Positions 5,776 through 7,705 of a DNA stretch of 7,705 nucleotides are shown here, piece by piece. The DNA is from Bacteroidota bacterium (GTDB lineage: Bacteria > Bacteroidota > Bacteroidia > B-17B0 > B-17BO). The notes below the pieces were generated by a model, which made no database searches, was not told the DNA's origin, and worked only from the letters and a program-made list of their open reading frames with translations. Every line of letters starts with the position of its first letter. Positions within the stretch are counted from its first letter, which is position 1. The translations under genes were made by a program, and so were the position numbers. Location: assembly GCA_947462425.1 (NCBI GenBank), contig CANHPI010000121.1:1-7705 (forward strand), in the 5' to 3' direction.

Positions 5776-6963
5776 TTATGTTTTAATTAACGCTTCTTGA
5801 TATAAAGGTTCCAATTTAGCTAAAACAGCATTTTCGGAATATTTATTAATACAATCTGCTATTATTTTTCCCTGATCGTAATTTCCGTAATTATTCATGA
5901 CTGAAATAATTCCTTCAGCTAATTTCTCGGCACTATTTTCTTTCACTAAAACTCCATTCTCCCTAGTGATCGTGTCTCTCGGCCCGCCTGAATCAATTGC
6001 AACTACTGGCCGGCCACAGGCAAATGCCTCTACTATACTTAAGCCAAATGATTCGAATTTACTAGCTGAAACTACTATGTGTGCTTTATCAATTTCTTGC
6101 TTTACTATTTCCCGGCATTGAGCGCCCAAAAAAGAAACTAGGTTTTGTATTTTTTTTTCATTTGCATAATTTATCAAATTATTTTTTTCTGCTCCATCAC
6201 CAATTAAATTGAGCCTGACGTTGTATCCCTGTTTTGTAATTAGATAAATTGCATCGAACAATAATTTATGTTGTTTATTGATACCTAAAAGTGCTATACA
6301 CAATAAAACAAAAGGTTTTGATTTCTCTATTTTTATAGTTGTATTATAAAATATGGGATTCACTACATTAGGAATAGTTACTGCATTGATAGGCGGAAAA
6401 TTATATTTTGAAATTAAATCCTGCCGAAAAGCATTACTTACAAAAACTGACACTTGTGCATCAAAAAAAGTTTTTTTTACTATGTCCATAGATACAATGT
6501 CATTGGTTATCCATTTACTGTGCAAAATACTAGAAGTATGCTCTGTAAAAATATATCTTATTTTTTGTTTTTCTGAAATATATCTTGCCACCCAGCCACC
6601 AACAAATGCTGAGTGCGCATGTATAATATCGGGTTTGCCATATTGATGTACATATTTTTTATATTTCTTAAAGGCTTTATAACAGGTAAACCAATAGTTG
6701 ATTTTCTGAAAACGAGAACTAACTAATGCGTTTGAGAATGAATAGAATGTCGGTATTCCATTATCTACAAAATCATCTGGTTGATTTTTTTTCACAAACT
6801 GTTTGAGTGCTGTTTTGATATTAAATTGTGAATTATAAGACGTATATAAAATTCCAACTTTATATCCTTTGTTTAACAACATACGAGTCTGCTCTTCAAA
6901 AAAAGTACCTGATAAGGGTTGCTGTGGTGTTTTATACCAAGATGGTATAACTAGTACGTGCAT
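5776..6963 (-). CDS. Family 4 (GT-B) glycosyltransferase
   Basis: This retaining glycosyltransferase of 395 residues would add a sugar to a lipid-linked oligosaccharide at the inner face of the cytoplasmic membrane. The N-terminal Rossmann domain opens with HVLVIPSWYKTPQQPLSGTF (2-21), including the glycine-rich acceptor/phosphate loop, and continues with DIIHAHSAFVGGWVARY (112-128) and FTEHTSS (139-145). The linker VSNAFRQDL (175-183) and IPNVVNPIF (197-205) leads to the donor-binding domain: LNLIGDGAEKNNL (251-263), VSFLGA (276-281), and the EX7E motif in FESFGLSIVEAFACGRPVVA (303-322; Glu304 and Glu312), then SGGPRD (325-330). Length and motif order are complete for the family. It starts at ATG, 31 bp after the upstream stop, and is followed after 12 bp by the aminotransferase gene in the same frame. 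Donor and linkage cannot be predicted. Confidence 0.95.
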   Translation of the reverse strand: MHVLVIPSWYKTPQQPLSGTFFEEQTRMLLNKGYKVGILYTSYNSQFNIKTALKQFVKKNQPDDFVDNGIPTFYSFSNALVSSRFQKINYWFTCYKAFKKYKKYVHQYGKPDIIHAHSAFVGGWVARYISEKQKIRYIFTEHTSSILHSKWITNDIVSMDIVKKTFFDAQVSVFVSNAFRQDLISKYNFPPINAVTIPNVVNPIFYNTTIKIEKSKPFVLLCIALLGINKQHKLLFDAIYLITKQGYNVRLNLIGDGAEKNNLINYANEKKIQNLVSFLGAQCREIVKQEIDKAHIVVSASKFESFGLSIVEAFACGRPVVAIDSGGPRDTITRENGVLVKENSAEKLAEGIISVMNNYGNYDQGKIIADCINKYSENAVLAKLEPLYQEALIKT

Positions 6964-6994
6964 GATTTAACTATTTTTTGTTGAAAATAAAGTA

Positions 6995-7705
6995 TTACCA
7001 CAATGGTCGCCCGAATAATTTATTGTATAGACTAATAAAATACCAAAGTGGTTTTTGATCAACTATTTTATCGTATGTTTTTACTTTCCACATATATTCT
7101 GCCATCTTATTATAGTCGGAATAAACTCTTTCAGGCAAAGTTTTTTTTAATTCAATCTCTCGTTCTTTCTTCACCAAATCACCATTATTACTGCTTATAC
7201 CTTTAGTATCGTAATACGAAATATCTACATCAATGTATTTAACTGAAACATTATATAAGCCAATTACTTTAAGAAAAAAAGCCCAATCACTTACTATCTT
7301 GTATTCTTCATTATATAAACCGTATTCATTAAATAATTTCTTTTTAATAAACGTACTGGGGTGATTTAGCGTACTAAAAAACATGTCCGCTAAAGTTAAA
7401 AAAGAACTTTGTGGTGATTTATCACGCTCTATTTTTAATGACGAATACACTTTCAAAATGTTTCCGTAAAAAATATCTTTTTCTAATTTTAATGAAAAAA
7501 CTTTTTCTAAAACATCGGAATCGACCAACCAGTCTCCACTATTCAAAAACAAACAATATTCTCCTTTTGCTTGCGCAATACCTTTGTTCATAGCATTGTA
7601 TATACCTTTATCTTTTTCGCTTACCCAATAATTAATTTTACTTGAGTATTCTTCTATTACTTCTTTGCTTCCATCACTGCTTCCTCCATCAATAACAATA
7701 TACTC
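6995..7705 (-). CDS. Family 2 glycosyltransferase, lacking its N-terminus (runs off right edge)
   Basis: This is an inverting GT-A glycosyltransferase of which 236 C-terminal residues lie in the window. The frame stays open to base 7705 and is plainly coding there: EYIVIDGGSSDGSKEVIEEY, then INYWVSEKDKGIYNAMNKGI. The ATG at 7591 is therefore internal (the Met of YNAMNKG) and not the start. Other family landmarks are EYCLFLNSGDWL (metal-binding SGD at window residues 56-58), a DIFYGNI strand, LNHPSTFIKKKLFNEYGLY, and KIVSDWAFFLKVI, which carries the catalytic-base region. The missing N-terminus should hold the usual opening strand (VSIITP-like) and first helix, probably only 25-35 residues. 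It is the first gene of the run visible here; the operon clearly continues upstream. The sugar it transfers is unknown. Confidence 0.95.
   Translation of the reverse strand, partial: EYIVIDGGSSDGSKEVIEEYSSKINYWVSEKDKGIYNAMNKGIAQAKGEYCLFLNSGDWLVDSDVLEKVFSLKLEKDIFYGNILKVYSSLKIERDKSPQSSFLTLADMFFSTLNHPSTFIKKKLFNEYGLYNEEYKIVSDWAFFLKVIGLYNVSVKYIDVDISYYDTKGISSNNGDLVKKEREIELKKTLPERVYSDYNKMAEYMWKVKTYDKIVDQKPLWYFISLYNKLFGRPLW

Noticed and set aside
6463..6478. A7-G-T8 near-palindrome as a hairpin or programmed frameshift site
   Set aside because: It would form a stem with no loop space, the GT4 frame continues normally through it (V-K-K-T-F-F), and no alternative-frame product is apparent.
5897..6646. 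Two plus-strand open frames (5897-6121 and 6353-6646)
   Set aside because: Both are antisense to the GT4 gene, which is intact with EX7E and other motifs; no start context or family resemblance.
7411..7593. 60-codon plus-strand open frame
   Set aside because: Antisense to the right-edge family 2 glycosyltransferase; no protein features.

Overview
This window is an interior piece of a surface-polysaccharide biosynthesis locus (O-antigen, capsule or exopolysaccharide type). All nine genes lie on the minus strand, so transcription runs from the right edge to the left. The DNA is very AT-rich with many poly-A/T tracts, and no gene shows a Shine-Dalgarno sequence before its start. Start contexts are A/T-rich and two genes appear to begin with TTG. 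Together with the protein families present, this fits a low-GC Bacteroidota (Flavobacteriia- or Sphingobacteriia-like). That assignment is an inference, because no phylogenetic marker gene is present.

Layout in order of transcription: (1) a family 2 glycosyltransferase whose N-terminus lies beyond the right edge (7705-6995); (2) a GT-B family 4 glycosyltransferase (6963-5776); (3) a PLP-dependent sugar aminotransferase of the DegT/VioA type (5763-4690); (4) a WbqC-family protein (4693-3983); (5) a divergent protein resembling the WecF/GT56 4-amino-sugar transferases (3977-2793); (6) a divergent GT-A-like glycosyltransferase (2791-1940); (7) a CatB-like left-handed beta-helix acyltransferase (1961-1293); (8) a membrane acyltransferase of the AT3/OafA type (1178-114); (9) the first 41 codons of another family 2 glycosyltransferase (124-1), which run off the left edge. 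Genes are separated by 31 bp or less or overlap, except for one 114-bp gap before the AT3 gene. There are no RNA genes, insertion sequences or CRISPR arrays.

A plausible joint reading is as follows. The aminotransferase makes a nucleotide-linked 4-amino-4,6-dideoxy sugar such as dTDP-viosamine. WbqC and/or the beta-helix acyltransferase modify it. The GT56-like enzyme transfers it to the growing lipid-linked unit. The remaining glycosyltransferases add other sugars, and the AT3 protein O-acylates the product at the membrane. No initiating sugar-phosphate transferase, Wzx flippase, Wzy polymerase, chain-length regulator or dTDP-glucose pathway gene (RmlA/RmlB) is present, so these must lie elsewhere.

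The locus is mostly a conventional kind of gene cluster. Its less ordinary points are the aminotransferase-WbqC-GT56-like module, the two TTG starts, and two glycosyltransferases that fit known families only loosely.
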